Shown here piece after piece: positions 51,589 to 60,865 of a DNA stretch of 64,000 nucleotides (its first letter is position 1; every line of letters starts with the position of its first letter). The stretch comes from Chitinophaga parva (GTDB lineage: Bacteria > Bacteroidota > Bacteroidia > Chitinophagales > Chitinophagaceae). Location: positions 496,001 to 560,000 of the forward strand of contig NZ_QCYK01000001.1 of the NCBI RefSeq assembly GCF_003071345.1, read 5' to 3'. The notes below the pieces were generated by a model. It had not been told where the DNA came from. It searched no databases and was given only the letters and a program-made list of their open reading frames with translations. The translations under genes were made by a program, and so were the position numbers.

Positions 51589-52114
51589 GTCTTTAAATAT
51601 TGTCCTAAGCCCCAGGCCTGAAGTACCAGGCACATATCAGGCGGGATGAGATTCTTTGAGGATTGAATAACCGGCAAGAACAATACCTAAGCCCAGGGCC
51701 CCCTTATTCAAATAAAAAAGCCGCCGGCCAGAAGACCAGCAGCTTTAATACACACATTTATAAAAAAAACACTATCCGGATTTGAATAGCATTTTCGTAA
51801 ATATCCCGTATACAAAAATGGAAATACCGGCTAAGGGTGCCGGCAATAATGAGTAGACGTGGAATCTTCGAAAATGATTAAATTGCTTTTAGGCGGTTTC
51901 CTATGCTAAAACTGTTGCTCCGTCAAGATACCACTTTCCCCGTTAAATATTTTCTAAAAATAAAGGTACCCCATACGCTTATTTACAACAAAAGGGCCTG
52001 CTTACCGGACAAATCAAATTATTAAAATAAATAATATTTTTGTTTAATTTATGTATCTTCGTGGTCACCGAAATACCGATACCCGGCAACTGAGATTGCA
52101 AATCCACTACGCCT
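51589..52114. other. Gene-poor AT-rich region with an orphan minus-strand terminator
   Basis: About 525 bases with no credible ORF. At 51712-51746 the minus strand carries a stem (AAAGCTGCTGG / CCGGCGGCTTT with two G-U pairs) followed by six T, a good intrinsic terminator without any minus-strand gene upstream of it. The phrase CCTAAGCCC occurs twice (51604 and 51686 regions). The right end has TATCTTCG near 52052, a weak -7 element for the 52115 gene. Confidence 0.5.
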
Positions 52115-52474
52115 ATGAAACGTTTCTACAAACACCTGCTGTTTGCAGCATCCGGCACATTGCTGCTGGCCGCCTGTAAAAAGGAACTTTCCACTCCTTA
52201 TCCCGAGAACACCACTCCCCTGGTACGCACCACCTTTGAAGGAGTGGTGAAAGACCAGGACAACCTGGTGATAGACAGCGCCCAGGTAACCGCCGGCGGC
52301 GTTACCATCTACACCGATGCCAATGGCTATTTCAAACTTTCCCAGGTGCTGGTAGACAGTACCGCTGCCACCGTGATTGCGGGCAAGCCCGGTTACGACG
52401 CAGATACTGCCACCATGGTCACGCATTCCTACGCCACCCACCAGGTAGTGTTTACGCTGAGCCCCTCTCACTAA
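52115..52474 (+). CDS. Carboxypeptidase-regulatory-like lipoprotein
   Basis: A 119-residue lipoprotein: signal MKRFYKHLLFAASGTLLLAAC (lipobox LLAAC), then a short all-beta domain with TFEGVVKDQDNLVIDSAQVTAG, then TIYTDANGYFKLSQV and GKPGYDADTAT, the pattern of carboxypeptidase-regulatory/SusC N-terminal plug domains. It is a single domain and likely surface- or periplasm-exposed. Function unknown. The next lipoprotein gene is 132 bases downstream. Confidence 0.78.
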   Translation: MKRFYKHLLFAASGTLLLAACKKELSTPYPENTTPLVRTTFEGVVKDQDNLVIDSAQVTAGGVTIYTDANGYFKLSQVLVDSTAATVIAGKPGYDADTATMVTHSYATHQVVFTLSPSH

Positions 52475-52606
52475 GGCAACACACCGGAATCCTTTGCGGT
52501 AGCGCATTGCAGCGCACCGGCCGTGCGTGTATGGCGGTGTTACGGTACATTTTTTGTGTGATAGCAGCGGCCATCTCCGGCTGCCGCTAAAAACCATATC
52601 ACACCC

Positions 52607-53263
52607 ATGAAGATGCTCCGTTACAGCGCCATTGCCCTGCTGGGCCTGGGCCTTACCTTTGCCGCCTGCAAAAAGGAAAAAAGCCGGGAAGGCAACGTAA
52701 AACCTTCCACGCCCGATTCCTACGCGCCTTACACCGTGGGCTCTTCCTTCCGCTACCAGGATGTAAGCACACTCAATGACACCACTACCTACACCGTAAC
52801 CGTGACCGGCGATACAACGATCGATGGCACCATTTACCAGATCATGCAGGGAAGTAACGGGGTTACCACGTATAACAGTTATGATGACCAGGGCAATTAT
52901 TACCAGATTGCCGGCCATCTCACTTACCAGCAATACAGTTTTGGATCTTTCAAAAGCCTTTACCTGAAATCCGCGGCCCCCGTGGGTTCCAGCTGGAACG
53001 ATACCGTATCTGTGGATGTACAGGGCATAGCCCAGCGCGGCAAACTGACCTACACCATGGAGCAGAAAGCCATCTCCAAAATAGTGGGAGATACCAGCTA
53101 CACCGGAGTAAGCGCCGTGCAAACTTCCGGCTCCCTGCTGGACCTGCCCCTGCCCATCACCATTTCACTGGGCACTAACTTTTACGCATCGGGCGTGGGC
53201 CTGGTGGAAACGGATACCCAGACAGATACCGTGCGCCTCATTGACTACACTATTGTGAAATAA
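52607..53263 (+). CDS. Lipoprotein of unknown function
   Basis: A 218-residue lipoprotein (signal to FAAC at 20). The mature domain is beta-rich with Thr/Tyr-rich strands (VGSSFRYQDVSTLNDTTTYT, NYYQIAGHLTYQQY) and a terminal RLIDYTIVK. I do not recognise a family. It ends at a strong terminator and may be co-expressed with the preceding lipoprotein. Confidence 0.68.
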   Translation: MKMLRYSAIALLGLGLTFAACKKEKSREGNVKPSTPDSYAPYTVGSSFRYQDVSTLNDTTTYTVTVTGDTTIDGTIYQIMQGSNGVTTYNSYDDQGNYYQIAGHLTYQQYSFGSFKSLYLKSAAPVGSSWNDTVSVDVQGIAQRGKLTYTMEQKAISKIVGDTSYTGVSAVQTSGSLLDLPLPITISLGTNFYASGVGLVETDTQTDTVRLIDYTIVK

Positions 53264-53285
53264 AATATCGGTTTGTAGATCACAC

Positions 53286-53318
53286 AAAAGCCCCGGCGCC
53301 ATTTGCCGGGGCTTTTTT
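53286..53318 (+). terminator. Terminator after the 52607 lipoprotein
   Basis: A 12-bp perfect stem AAAAGCCCCGGC / GCCGGGGCTTTT with a 7-base loop and T-run. Confidence 0.9.
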
Positions 53319-53357
53319 CATGGTCTGCTGTATGCCGCTGCCAGCAGGAGTTTGCGC

Positions 53358-54656
53358 CTATTCTTTTTCGTAAATGCTTTTCAGGAAAGTTTGCACCGCC
53401 GCGCGGATATTGCTGTTCTTATCATTATGGTTATTCACCATCACGCTAAATACCAACCGGCGTCCTTTCTTTGTAACCAGGTAGCCGCTCAGGTTAAAGC
53501 AGTTGCCAAAAGAGCCGGTCTTTGCATAGATGGCGTTTTCCATACCTGCATAATAATTAGAGAGGGTGCCTTTGCCGGCCGTAGGAAATATCTTGTAGAT
53601 CCGCTGCGCTCCAAAACCGGCATAGAGCTTTTGCAACACAGTAACGATATCGCGGGGAGTAAAAAGATTATAACGGGAAAGCCCTGAACCGTCTACCCAG
53701 TGCGGGTCCTGGGGCAGGTTGTTTAACTGGTGCCGGAGCATGTAATCTATCACTTTGGCGGTACTGATGGTATCCAGCAGGTGGCTGCTGGCGGCCATGA
53801 GCATGTGCTCTGCCATGCCATCATCACTTTCATACATCATGGTGCGCAGTACCTCATCCACCGGCCGGCTGTAAAAAACGGCGGCTGCTGACATGTCATG
53901 TGTAGCCGTTACCGTTACGCCCACGTGCAGGGTGTCTGCCAGCCGCACGGCCAGGTCCTGCACGGAGCCGGTAATGAAAGGCACCTGCACTTCCGTGGCG
54001 TTGTTATTCCGCTCCGGGTAGTGCACATAAAACTGGTTACTGTGCAGCAAGCGCCCTGGGGTAGCTTCTTTCAGGGTGTTATCCACCCCGGTGAGAATGG
54101 GCGCCTGGTTAAAGAAAGCGGGAGCAATGCTATCCGCCTTCCAGCGGTGATAGAAGGTGACCATGTTGCCGTACATGGGCCATTCATTGCGCTCCGGCTG
54201 GTAGTAGGTCTCATAATCCTCCCACGACCAGCCGGGACCCATGGGCTGATCCTCATTGATAGCCGGCACCAGGGCAATGGGCTTGCCCGCAGCACGCAGC
54301 CAGGCAAAGGCCTGCTGTTGTGGAAATAAAGGGTTGAGGAAACTGATATCTGCCGTACCCTGCACGTACAGCGTGTCTGCCGTAAGCTGGTAGCGGAAGG
54401 CGGGCACGGAATCGCCCAGGAGGGTGAGCGCCGTGTAGGTGGTAAATATCTTGGTATTGGATGCCGGCAGGAAATACTTGTTATCCTGGTACTGGTACAG
54501 GTACTTGCCGGCCACCGGGTCGTAAATACAAATGCCGGTGTGCGCACCTGCCAGGGCTTTGTTATTGCGGAGGGCGGCCGCCCGTTCCGCCAGCTGTGCA
54601 TGTGCGGGCAAAGCGGCCACCAGTAAGGCTGCCAGCGGGAAAAAGAGTTGCTTCAT
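53358..54656 (-). CDS. dacB: D-alanyl-D-alanine carboxypeptidase / endopeptidase (PBP4, S13 family)
   Basis: A 432-residue exported protein (signal to HAQ at 21). The three penicillin-binding motifs are present: SNTK near residue 63 (PASNTKIFTTYTAL), SGLSRYN (SxN) near 320 and KTGSFGN (KTG) near 390. An S13 insert with VQVPFITGSVQDLAVRLADTL lies between. It trims or cleaves peptidoglycan cross-links in the periplasm. Its convergent neighbour ends at the terminator 53286-53318. Confidence 0.9.
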   Translation of the reverse strand: MKQLFFPLAALLVAALPAHAQLAERAAALRNNKALAGAHTGICIYDPVAGKYLYQYQDNKYFLPASNTKIFTTYTALTLLGDSVPAFRYQLTADTLYVQGTADISFLNPLFPQQQAFAWLRAAGKPIALVPAINEDQPMGPGWSWEDYETYYQPERNEWPMYGNMVTFYHRWKADSIAPAFFNQAPILTGVDNTLKEATPGRLLHSNQFYVHYPERNNNATEVQVPFITGSVQDLAVRLADTLHVGVTVTATHDMSAAAVFYSRPVDEVLRTMMYESDDGMAEHMLMAASSHLLDTISTAKVIDYMLRHQLNNLPQDPHWVDGSGLSRYNLFTPRDIVTVLQKLYAGFGAQRIYKIFPTAGKGTLSNYYAGMENAIYAKTGSFGNCFNLSGYLVTKKGRRLVFSVMVNNHNDKNSNIRAAVQTFLKSIYEKE

Positions 54657-54794
54657 GGAAAAATGGTAACGCGTTTTTACGGCACATGCTCCCCGGGAAA
54701 CGGGTGGGATGGCCCTGGCTCAAAATAAAAAGAATTAACGGGTAAACCACGGGATTTTACCTAAACCACACCCACCCATCTAAGCCAGAATCCC

Positions 54795-54802
54795 TACATT
54801 TG
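54795..54802 (+). promoter_or_regulatory. TAnnTTTG promoter element of the YvlD-like gene
   Basis: TACATTTG lies 18 bases before ATG 54821. No -33 TTG is clear. Confidence 0.5.
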
Positions 54803-54820
54803 AAACTCTAAACCCGGCGT

Positions 54821-55171
54821 ATGAATATCATCTTCCGCTTAATCATCAGTGCCCTGGCGGCCTTTGCCACCGCTTACATCCTGCCCGGGGTAAGGCTGGA
54901 TTCTTTCCTGACCGCTCTCATACTGGCGGTGGTGCTGGGTGTACTGAACCTGCTGGTAAAACCGGTACTGGTATTTCTCACATTTCCTATCACGGTATTT
55001 ACCCTGGGCCTGTTCCTGCTGGTCATCAATGCGGTGATCATCCTGGTGGCGGCCAAGCTGGTAAATGGTTTCCGGGTGGATGGTTTCTGGTGGGCCCTGC
55101 TTTTCAGCCTTGTGATGACCGTGATCAACAGCTTCCTGGTATCACTGGGCAAGCGCCCGGAAGATGTTTGA
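54821..55171 (+). CDS. YvlD-like small membrane protein (phage_holin_4_2 family)
   Basis: A 116-residue protein with four hydrophobic helices (FRLIISALAAFATAYIL, ALILAVVLGVLNLLVKPVLV, FTLGLFLLVINAVIILVAA, LFSLVMTVINSFLV). It matches the YvlD/phage_holin_4_2 family common in bacterial chromosomes. Despite the family name it is not prophage-associated here. Function unknown. It is followed 56 bases later by the E1 dehydrogenase gene. Confidence 0.85.
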   Translation: MNIIFRLIISALAAFATAYILPGVRLDSFLTALILAVVLGVLNLLVKPVLVFLTFPITVFTLGLFLLVINAVIILVAAKLVNGFRVDGFWWALLFSLVMTVINSFLVSLGKRPEDV

Positions 55172-55227
55172 CCCACCACTGCACATTCCCGTGTAATAGC
55201 CACCTGTATCACGCAACATCAAACGGT

Positions 55228-57231
55228 ATGTACTTCGACAGATCCAACCTGACCGACGCACAACTCCTTCAGTTTTACAAAGCTTTGTTGTACCCACGGC
55301 TGGTAGAAGAAAAAATGCTCCTGCTGCTCCGGCAAGGGCGCATTTCCAAATGGTTTTCCGGCATTGGCCAGGAAGCCATCGCTACAGGCGCTACCCTGGC
55401 CATGGAGGCGGAAGAATGGATCCTGCCGCTGCACCGCAACCTGGGCGTATTCACCACGCGCAACATGCCCCTGCACAAGCTTTTCCAGCAGTGGCAGGGG
55501 CACCCGGAAGGCTATAGCCGGGGCCGGGAGCGCAGCTTCCACTTTGGCAGTAATGCCCATCATATCTGGGGCATGATCTCCCACCTGGGGCCCCAGCTTT
55601 CCATCGCAGACGGTATAGGCCTGGCCCATCGCCTGCAAAACGAGCAAAAAGCCGTACTGGCCTTTACCGGTGAAGGCGGCACCTCCGAAGGCGAGTTTCA
55701 CGAAGCCCTGAACCTGGCGGCCGTATGGGACCTGCCGGTGATCTTTCTCATTGAAAATAACGGCTATGCTCTCAGCACCCCGGTAGAGGAGCAGTACCGC
55801 TGCTCCCAACTGGCAGACAAGGCCTGGGGCTATGGCATGGAAGGCATGCGCATTAACGGCAATAACCTGCTGGAAGTGTACCAGACCATCCAGAAAGCGC
55901 GGGAATACGCCATCCGCGAGCAAAAACCGGTGCTCATCGAAGCCATGACCTTCCGCATGCGGGGCCATGAAGAAGCCAGCGGCACTAAATATGTGCCTGC
56001 AGCCCGGCTGGAAGAATGGGCCCTGCTGGACCCCATCCACCAGTATGAAGCATTCCTGGCAGATCATAAACTGCTGGGCGATGACCGCAAAACCGCCATC
56101 TACCAGGAGCTGCATGATCTTATTGAGGCAGAACTGGCCCTCACGGCTACCGCACCGCCTGCGCACAGCAGCATTGAACACGAACTGCGGGATGTTTACG
56201 CCCCCCTTCCCGCTACCGCCACTACCCTGCCCGCCGCGGAAACTGCCCTGGCAGCCATGCCGGCGCCCCGGGAAAAGCGCTTCATAGATGCCATTACCGA
56301 GGGGCTGCAACAGGCCATGAACAAACATCCGCAGCTGGTGCTCATGGGCCAGGATATTGGTGCGTACGGGGGCGCGTTCAAGATCACAGACGGCTTCACC
56401 GAGCAGTTTGGCAAAGCCCGCGTACGCAACACACCGCTTTGTGAAAGCGCCGTGCTGGGAGCCGCCGCCGGCCTGGGCGTCCGCGGTTTTAAAAGCATGG
56501 TGGAAATGCAGTTTGCTGATTTTGTGACCTGCGGGTTTAACCAGATCGTGAACAACCTGGCCAAGCTGCATTACCGCTGGGGCCAGGCGGCAGATGTGGT
56601 GGTGCGCCTGCCCACGGGCGCTGGCGTAGGGGCCGGCCCGTTCCACTCCCAGAGCAATGAAGCCTGGTTTACCCACACGCCCGGCCTCAAAGTGGTGTAC
56701 CCCTCTAACCCGGCAGACGCCAAAGGCCTGCTGCTGGCGGCTTTTGAAGACCCCAACCCGGTGCTGTACTTTGAGCACAAGGCCCTGTACCGCAGTATAA
56801 ATGGGCCGGTGCCGGAACCATATTATGTAACCCCCATCGGCAAGGCCCACCTGGTAATGGAAGGCACAGGGGCCAGCATTATCACCTACGGCAGTGGCGT
56901 GCACTGGGCGGTGGAATATGCCACGCAACACCCGGAAGCCTCACTGGATATCCTGGACCTGCGTACCCTGCTGCCCCTGGACTACGATGCCATCCGTGAC
57001 ACGGTGCAGCGTACCGGCCGGGTGCTGGTGCTGCATGAAGACACGCTGACCGGTGGCCTGGGGGGTGAGATTGCCGCCTGGATAGCGGAGCATTGTTTTT
57101 CCGCCCTGGATGCACCGGTAATGCGCTGCGCCAGCCTGGACACGCCCGTTCCATTTGCCGGCCCGCTGGAACAGCAATTCCTGGCCAAATCCAGGCTGGA
57201 GGCCACTCTTGGCAAATTACTGGCGTATTAA
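55228..57231 (+). CDS. Fused 2-oxoacid dehydrogenase E1 component (alpha + beta)
   Basis: A 667-residue fusion. Residues about 1-330 are E1 alpha with the TPP motif GEGGTSEGEFHEALNL ... ENN near 155 and RMRGHEEASGTKYV. Residues about 350-667 are E1 beta with MGQDIGAYGGAFKIT, the GLGVRGFKSMVEMQFADF core, the HTPGLKVVYPSNPADAKGL segment and the transketolase C-domain. The alpha-beta fusion is usual for Bacteroidota branched-chain/2-oxoacid dehydrogenases. E2 and E3 are not adjacent, so the substrate (branched-chain 2-oxoacids or pyruvate) is open. ATG 55228 was chosen by family start; the frame stays open upstream. Confidence 0.9.
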   Translation: MYFDRSNLTDAQLLQFYKALLYPRLVEEKMLLLLRQGRISKWFSGIGQEAIATGATLAMEAEEWILPLHRNLGVFTTRNMPLHKLFQQWQGHPEGYSRGRERSFHFGSNAHHIWGMISHLGPQLSIADGIGLAHRLQNEQKAVLAFTGEGGTSEGEFHEALNLAAVWDLPVIFLIENNGYALSTPVEEQYRCSQLADKAWGYGMEGMRINGNNLLEVYQTIQKAREYAIREQKPVLIEAMTFRMRGHEEASGTKYVPAARLEEWALLDPIHQYEAFLADHKLLGDDRKTAIYQELHDLIEAELALTATAPPAHSSIEHELRDVYAPLPATATTLPAAETALAAMPAPREKRFIDAITEGLQQAMNKHPQLVLMGQDIGAYGGAFKITDGFTEQFGKARVRNTPLCESAVLGAAAGLGVRGFKSMVEMQFADFVTCGFNQIVNNLAKLHYRWGQAADVVVRLPTGAGVGAGPFHSQSNEAWFTHTPGLKVVYPSNPADAKGLLLAAFEDPNPVLYFEHKALYRSINGPVPEPYYVTPIGKAHLVMEGTGASIITYGSGVHWAVEYATQHPEASLDILDLRTLLPLDYDAIRDTVQRTGRVLVLHEDTLTGGLGGEIAAWIAEHCFSALDAPVMRCASLDTPVPFAGPLEQQFLAKSRLEATLGKLLAY

Positions 57232-57322
57232 ATTATGGATATGTATAAGGTATAATTCAGCCCTTGCGTTGTAATTGTCCATCGAATGTCATACCTTGCA
57301 CACAGAATTTAAACCATCGTAT

Positions 57323-57469
57323 ATGTTGTCGTCGCTCTTAGTTTCAGAAGTAACTACTACCCAGTTCTACAAAACCGGTGATGTGATCGGTCACTACCTG
57401 GCTATCTTTTTCGTGATCCTATTGGCTTTAGGTGTGTTGTTCGCTACCGTTAAGTACGTTAAGCGCTAG
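57323..57469 (+). CDS. 48-aa single-helix membrane peptide
   Basis: The product MLSSLLVSEVTTTQFYKTGD followed by the helix YLAIFFVILLALGVLFATVKYV is a typical single-pass small membrane protein. It has its own strong terminator at 57494-57529 and stands alone between two larger genes, which supports expression. No family recognised. Confidence 0.6.
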   Translation: MLSSLLVSEVTTTQFYKTGDVIGHYLAIFFVILLALGVLFATVKYVKR

Positions 57470-57493
57470 TTTGTTCATAAGTCATTTTATATA

Positions 57494-57529
57494 AAAGACA
57501 GGCCGCATGAAACCATGCAGCCTGTCTTT
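57494..57529. terminator. Terminator after the 48-aa peptide gene
   Basis: A 10-bp outer stem AAAGACAGGC / GCCTGTCTTT plus an inner GCATG / CATGC, then a T-run CTTTTTTT a few bases on. Confidence 0.85.
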
Positions 57530-57571
57530 GCTTTTTTTATACCTTCCTGAAGCCCGCACCTGGCGGGCTTT

Positions 57572-58111
57572 TTAGTGCTCTTCACTGGCGGCGGGGTTCT
57601 CCACGAACTTTTCACAGATCCGCTTACTGTCTTCATCAAAACATACCAGCAGTACTTCTTTCAACTGGTGGTCCTGCTCCAGGAACGAAGCAATGGTCTT
57701 CACCGCGATCCGTGCCGCCCTGGCTTTAGGGAAATGATAAATGCCCGTGCTGATATTGGGAAATGCAATGGTCTCCACGTGGTGCCGCACGGCCAGCTGC
57801 AGGGAGCGGCGGTAACAGTTGGCCAGCAATTGGTCCTCCTGCTTACTGCCCCCGTTCCACACAGGGCCTACGGTGTGGATCACATACTTTGCCGGCAGGT
57901 TACCTGCCCCGGTCAGTACTGCTTCGCCGATGGGGCATCCGCCCTGGCGGCGGCGGATGGCGTAACAATCTTCCAGGATGGCCGGGCCGCCCGCGCGGTG
58001 TATGGCCCCATCCACCCCGCCGCCGCCCAGCAGGGAACTGTTTGCGGCGTTCACAATCGCATCCACATGCACTTTTGTGATGTCTTCCTGGATCACGCGC
58101 ACACGTTTCAT
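57572..58111 (-). CDS. Macro-domain protein, O-acetyl-ADP-ribose deacetylase-like
   Basis: A 179-residue single macro domain: [27 protein letters not shown] is the ADP-ribose site (Asn-Ala-Ala-Asn and the Gly loop with catalytic-type Asp-Gly-Ala), and [13 protein letters not shown] is the second loop. It is the YmdB-like group that removes ADP-ribose modifications or deacetylates O-acetyl-ADP-ribose. It begins 11 bases after the NYN-LOTUS gene and is presumably co-transcribed. Confidence 0.9.
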   Translation of the reverse strand: MKRVRVIQEDITKVHVDAIVNAANSSLLGGGGVDGAIHRAGGPAILEDCYAIRRRQGGCPIGEAVLTGAGNLPAKYVIHTVGPVWNGGSKQEDQLLANCYRRSLQLAVRHHVETIAFPNISTGIYHFPKARAARIAVKTIASFLEQDHQLKEVLLVCFDEDSKRICEKFVENPAASEEH

Positions 58112-58122
58112 AACAAGTGTTT

Positions 58123-58920
58123 TTAGCTTAAGAAAAATACACCGGGTATCACTCTAACGAACACCAAATTGTTGCCAGCTTTTTTACCGCTCCCGGTCTC
58201 ACGGAGCTCTACTTCAAACTGGTCAAAGCTTTTGATCAGCTGCAGCAGTTTGGTGTAGCCATAGTTACGGGCGTCAAAGTCCGGTTGCTTCTTGAGGATG
58301 AGGTTTCCCAGCTCCCCAAGATAGGCCCAGCCATCTTCATCCGCTATATCGTTAATGCTGTCTGTCAGCAGGTTTATCAGTTCTTCATCCTTTTTGCTGA
58401 TAGGCGGCTTGATCTTCTCCGTTTTATCTACTGTGGCTTTACCACTGGCGGCTGTTTTCTTGCGCTCCTTCTTCTGGTCCGTTTGCAGGATCTCCAGGTA
58501 AATGAACTTATCACAGGCGGCACGGAAGGCGCTGGGGGTCTTCTTCTCCCCCATACCAAACACGCGCATGCCGGCCTCGCGCAGGCGGGTGGCCAGGCGG
58601 GTAAAATCACTGTCGCTGGATACCAGGCAGAAGCCGTCTACCCGGCCGGTGTACAGGATGTCCATGGCGTCAATGATCATGGCTGCATCCGTCGCATTCT
58701 TGCCAGAGGTATAATTGTATTGTTGTACGGGGGTGATGGCATTGTCCAGCAGCACGGTTTTCCAGCCGGTGAGGGTGGGCTTGGTCCAGTCTCCGTAAAT
58801 TCTTTTGAAGGTAGGGTTGCCGTATTTGGCCAGTTCTTCCATCATGCCCTTGATGTGGGTGTAGGAAATGTTGTCTGCATCGATCAACATGGCAAGGCGC
58901 AGGTCTTTTTCCTGGTCCAT
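58123..58920 (-). CDS. NYN-domain ribonuclease-like protein with C-terminal LOTUS (OST-HTH) domain
   Basis: A 265-residue protein. Residues about 10-155 are an NYN (PIN-like) domain: [19 protein letters not shown] (first Asp), [21 protein letters not shown] and [20 protein letters not shown] (acidic metal site, D-x-D). A Lys-rich linker leads to a LOTUS/OST-HTH domain (about 180-250; [43 protein letters not shown]), which binds RNA. The pair suggests RNA cleavage or binding. The start is M at 58920 ([12 protein letters not shown]). It is followed by the macro-domain gene. Confidence 0.85.
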   Translation of the reverse strand: MDQEKDLRLAMLIDADNISYTHIKGMMEELAKYGNPTFKRIYGDWTKPTLTGWKTVLLDNAITPVQQYNYTSGKNATDAAMIIDAMDILYTGRVDGFCLVSSDSDFTRLATRLREAGMRVFGMGEKKTPSAFRAACDKFIYLEILQTDQKKERKKTAASGKATVDKTEKIKPPISKKDEELINLLTDSINDIADEDGWAYLGELGNLILKKQPDFDARNYGYTKLLQLIKSFDQFEVELRETGSGKKAGNNLVFVRVIPGVFFLS

Positions 58921-58940
58921 ATGGGAATATTTAAAATAAA

Positions 58941-58970
58941 TAAGGGCTGGCAAATTGCTGCCAGCCCTTA
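58941..58970 (-). terminator. Terminator of dps
   Basis: A 12-bp perfect stem TAAGGGCTGGCA / TGCCAGCCCTTA with a T-rich stretch on the minus strand, 28 bases past the dps stop. Confidence 0.82.
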
Positions 58971-58998
58971 CAAATCTAAGCTTTATCGGTCAGATGCC

Positions 58999-59469
58999 CT
59001 ATTTCAGGTAGGAACGGAGCATCCAGGCCATTTTTTCATGTTTTTCCATGAGGCCGGTCACGAAGTCGGCAGAGCCGGAATCCTTATACTTCCCGGTGAA
59101 TTCATCCACCAGCGTACGCAGCTCGCGGATGATGGTCTCATGGTCGTTCAGCAGGTTGGTCATCTGCACAATACGGTCCGTACTGTAGTCCTGTTCCAGC
59201 AGGCTGGTAGACTTCAGGAAGTCTGCCAGGCGGCCCTGCGCATAATGGCCAATGGAGCGGATGCGTTCTGCCACATCATCGATGGCTTCTTCCAGTTCGC
59301 CGTACTGCTCTTCATAAAAGCGGTGCAGCTCCAGGAAGCTGGATCCTTCAATGTTCCAGTGGTAGTTGCGGGTTTTCTGATACAATACCACCTCGTTGGC
59401 GAGCACCTGGTTCAGGGCTGTGGCCACGGACTGGCGGTGGTTGTCGGTAATGCCGATCTGTACTTGCAT
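58999..59469 (-). CDS. dps: DNA-protecting ferritin-like protein Dps
   Basis: A 156-residue four-helix protein with the Dps ferroxidase signature: LANEVVLYQKTRNYHWNIEG (His), then FLELHRFYEEQYGELEEAIDDVAERI (His, Asp, Glu). It oxidises Fe(II) with peroxide and protects DNA. ATG 59469 fits the family; the frame extends upstream without match. A short dyad GTCATC / GATGAC (59541-59558) lies about 70 bases upstream and might be an operator. Confidence 0.93.
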   Translation of the reverse strand: MQVQIGITDNHRQSVATALNQVLANEVVLYQKTRNYHWNIEGSSFLELHRFYEEQYGELEEAIDDVAERIRSIGHYAQGRLADFLKSTSLLEQDYSTDRIVQMTNLLNDHETIIRELRTLVDEFTGKYKDSGSADFVTGLMEKHEKMAWMLRSYLK

Positions 59470-59626
59470 ATGTTTAAATATTTGAGTGAGTTGCAGTGAT
59501 TTAAAATTACGGATTGTTTGGTTGCCCACCGTTGTTTTTCGTCATCCCCGCTGATGACAGATAACAATGTTTTGCCGGTGTTGTTCACCCTTCCACACAA
59601 AGCGTACCTAATGTTTGGGCAAATGT

Positions 59627-59634
59627 TAATTTTG
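59627..59634 (+). promoter_or_regulatory. TAnnTTTG promoter element of the MFS gene (leaderless)
   Basis: TAATTTTG ends four bases before ATG 59639, so the transcript should start at or next to the start codon. No clear -33 TTG. Confidence 0.5.
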
Positions 59635-59638
59635 CAAA

Positions 59639-60817
59639 ATGAATACAACGGAAGAGCGGATTTATACCTTACAGTTCCTGTTACTATGCCTGAGCAACCT
59701 GTTATTTTCTGCCAGTTTTAATATGCTGCTGCCCGAACTGCCAGGGTATCTGTCTCACCTGGGCGGGGCGGATTACAAAGGGTACATCCTCGCGCTCTTC
59801 ACCTTGATGGCCGGCCTTTCCAGGCCATTCAGCGGCAAGCTGTCGGACACCATCGGGCGGGTGCCGGTGATGATGTTTGGCGCATTTACCTGCGTGGTGT
59901 GCAGCTTACTGTATCCTGTGGTGGGCTCCGTATTCGCTTTCCTGCTCCTCCGTTTTTTCCATGGTTTTTCCACCGGCTTTAAGCCTACCGGCACGGCGGC
60001 TTACGTATCTGACCTGGTGCCCTCCACGCGGCGGGGCGAGGCCATGGGTGTTATCGGGTTGTTCCACACCATTGGTATGAGCATAGGCCCGTCCATAGGT
60101 GGCTGGGTGAGCAAGCAATGGGGCATCCTCTTCATGTTCCGCCTGTCTGCCATGTTTGCCTTGATGTCTGTAGTGATCCTGTTTGGCATGAAAGAAACGC
60201 TGGCAAACCGGCAGCGCTTCCGCCTTTCCCTGTTACGCATTTCCCGGCACGAGCTGTTTGAGCCGCTGGTGTGGCCCGCGGTGATCGTTACCTTTCTTAT
60301 TTACCTGAGCTATGGTGCGGTGTTTACCCTCATCCCGGACATGAGCGATTTCCTCGGCATTGATAACAAAGGTTTGTTCTTTTCTTTCTTCACCGGGGCC
60401 TCCATCGCCATCCGCCTGCTGGCGGGCAAGGTGTCTGACCGGTACGGGCGCATTCCCATCCTGAAAATAGCGGCTTTGATCATGGCCGCTTCCATGGCCA
60501 TGATAGCCCTTACACACGACCGGGCCATGCTCTTTGCTGCGGCCGTGGTGTATGGCATTTCTGTAGGACTGGGCTCCCCGGCGGTCACTGCGTGGACCAT
60601 TGACCTGGGCCAGCCGGAGCACCGGGGCCGGGCACTGGCCAGCATGTATATTGCGCAGGAAGCGGCCATTGGGCTGGGTGCTTATTTTTCCGCCCTACTG
60701 TATAATAACCGGTACGGCCGCTTCCCGGTTACGTTCTTCATCACGGCCGCCGTTACACTGGCAGCGCCGCTCTACCTTTTCACCGTGCATCCCCGCCGGA
60801 AGGCACTCCAGGCTTAG
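59639..60817 (+). CDS. MFS transporter
   Basis: A 392-residue transporter with about 12 membrane helices. It has the MFS loop 2-3 motif (SGKLSDTIGRVPVMMFG, about residues 65-80) and its repeat in the second half (GKVSDRYGRIPILK). RFFHGFSTGFKPTGTAAYVSDL is the motif region in helix 4-5. The drug/sugar specificity is not readable. The predicted transcript is leaderless. It diverges from dps. Confidence 0.87.
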   Translation: MNTTEERIYTLQFLLLCLSNLLFSASFNMLLPELPGYLSHLGGADYKGYILALFTLMAGLSRPFSGKLSDTIGRVPVMMFGAFTCVVCSLLYPVVGSVFAFLLLRFFHGFSTGFKPTGTAAYVSDLVPSTRRGEAMGVIGLFHTIGMSIGPSIGGWVSKQWGILFMFRLSAMFALMSVVILFGMKETLANRQRFRLSLLRISRHELFEPLVWPAVIVTFLIYLSYGAVFTLIPDMSDFLGIDNKGLFFSFFTGASIAIRLLAGKVSDRYGRIPILKIAALIMAASMAMIALTHDRAMLFAAAVVYGISVGLGSPAVTAWTIDLGQPEHRGRALASMYIAQEAAIGLGAYFSALLYNNRYGRFPVTFFITAAVTLAAPLYLFTVHPRRKALQA

Positions 60818-60865
60818 TTTTCCGGTGATAACTGGTGGCTGTTATCCGGCAGGCGCGCTCCTGGC

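Noticed and set aside
54821..55171. Prophage holin
   Set aside because: The family is named phage_holin_4_2, but no lysin, capsid, integrase or attachment site is nearby; YvlD-like chromosomal proteins have this sequence.
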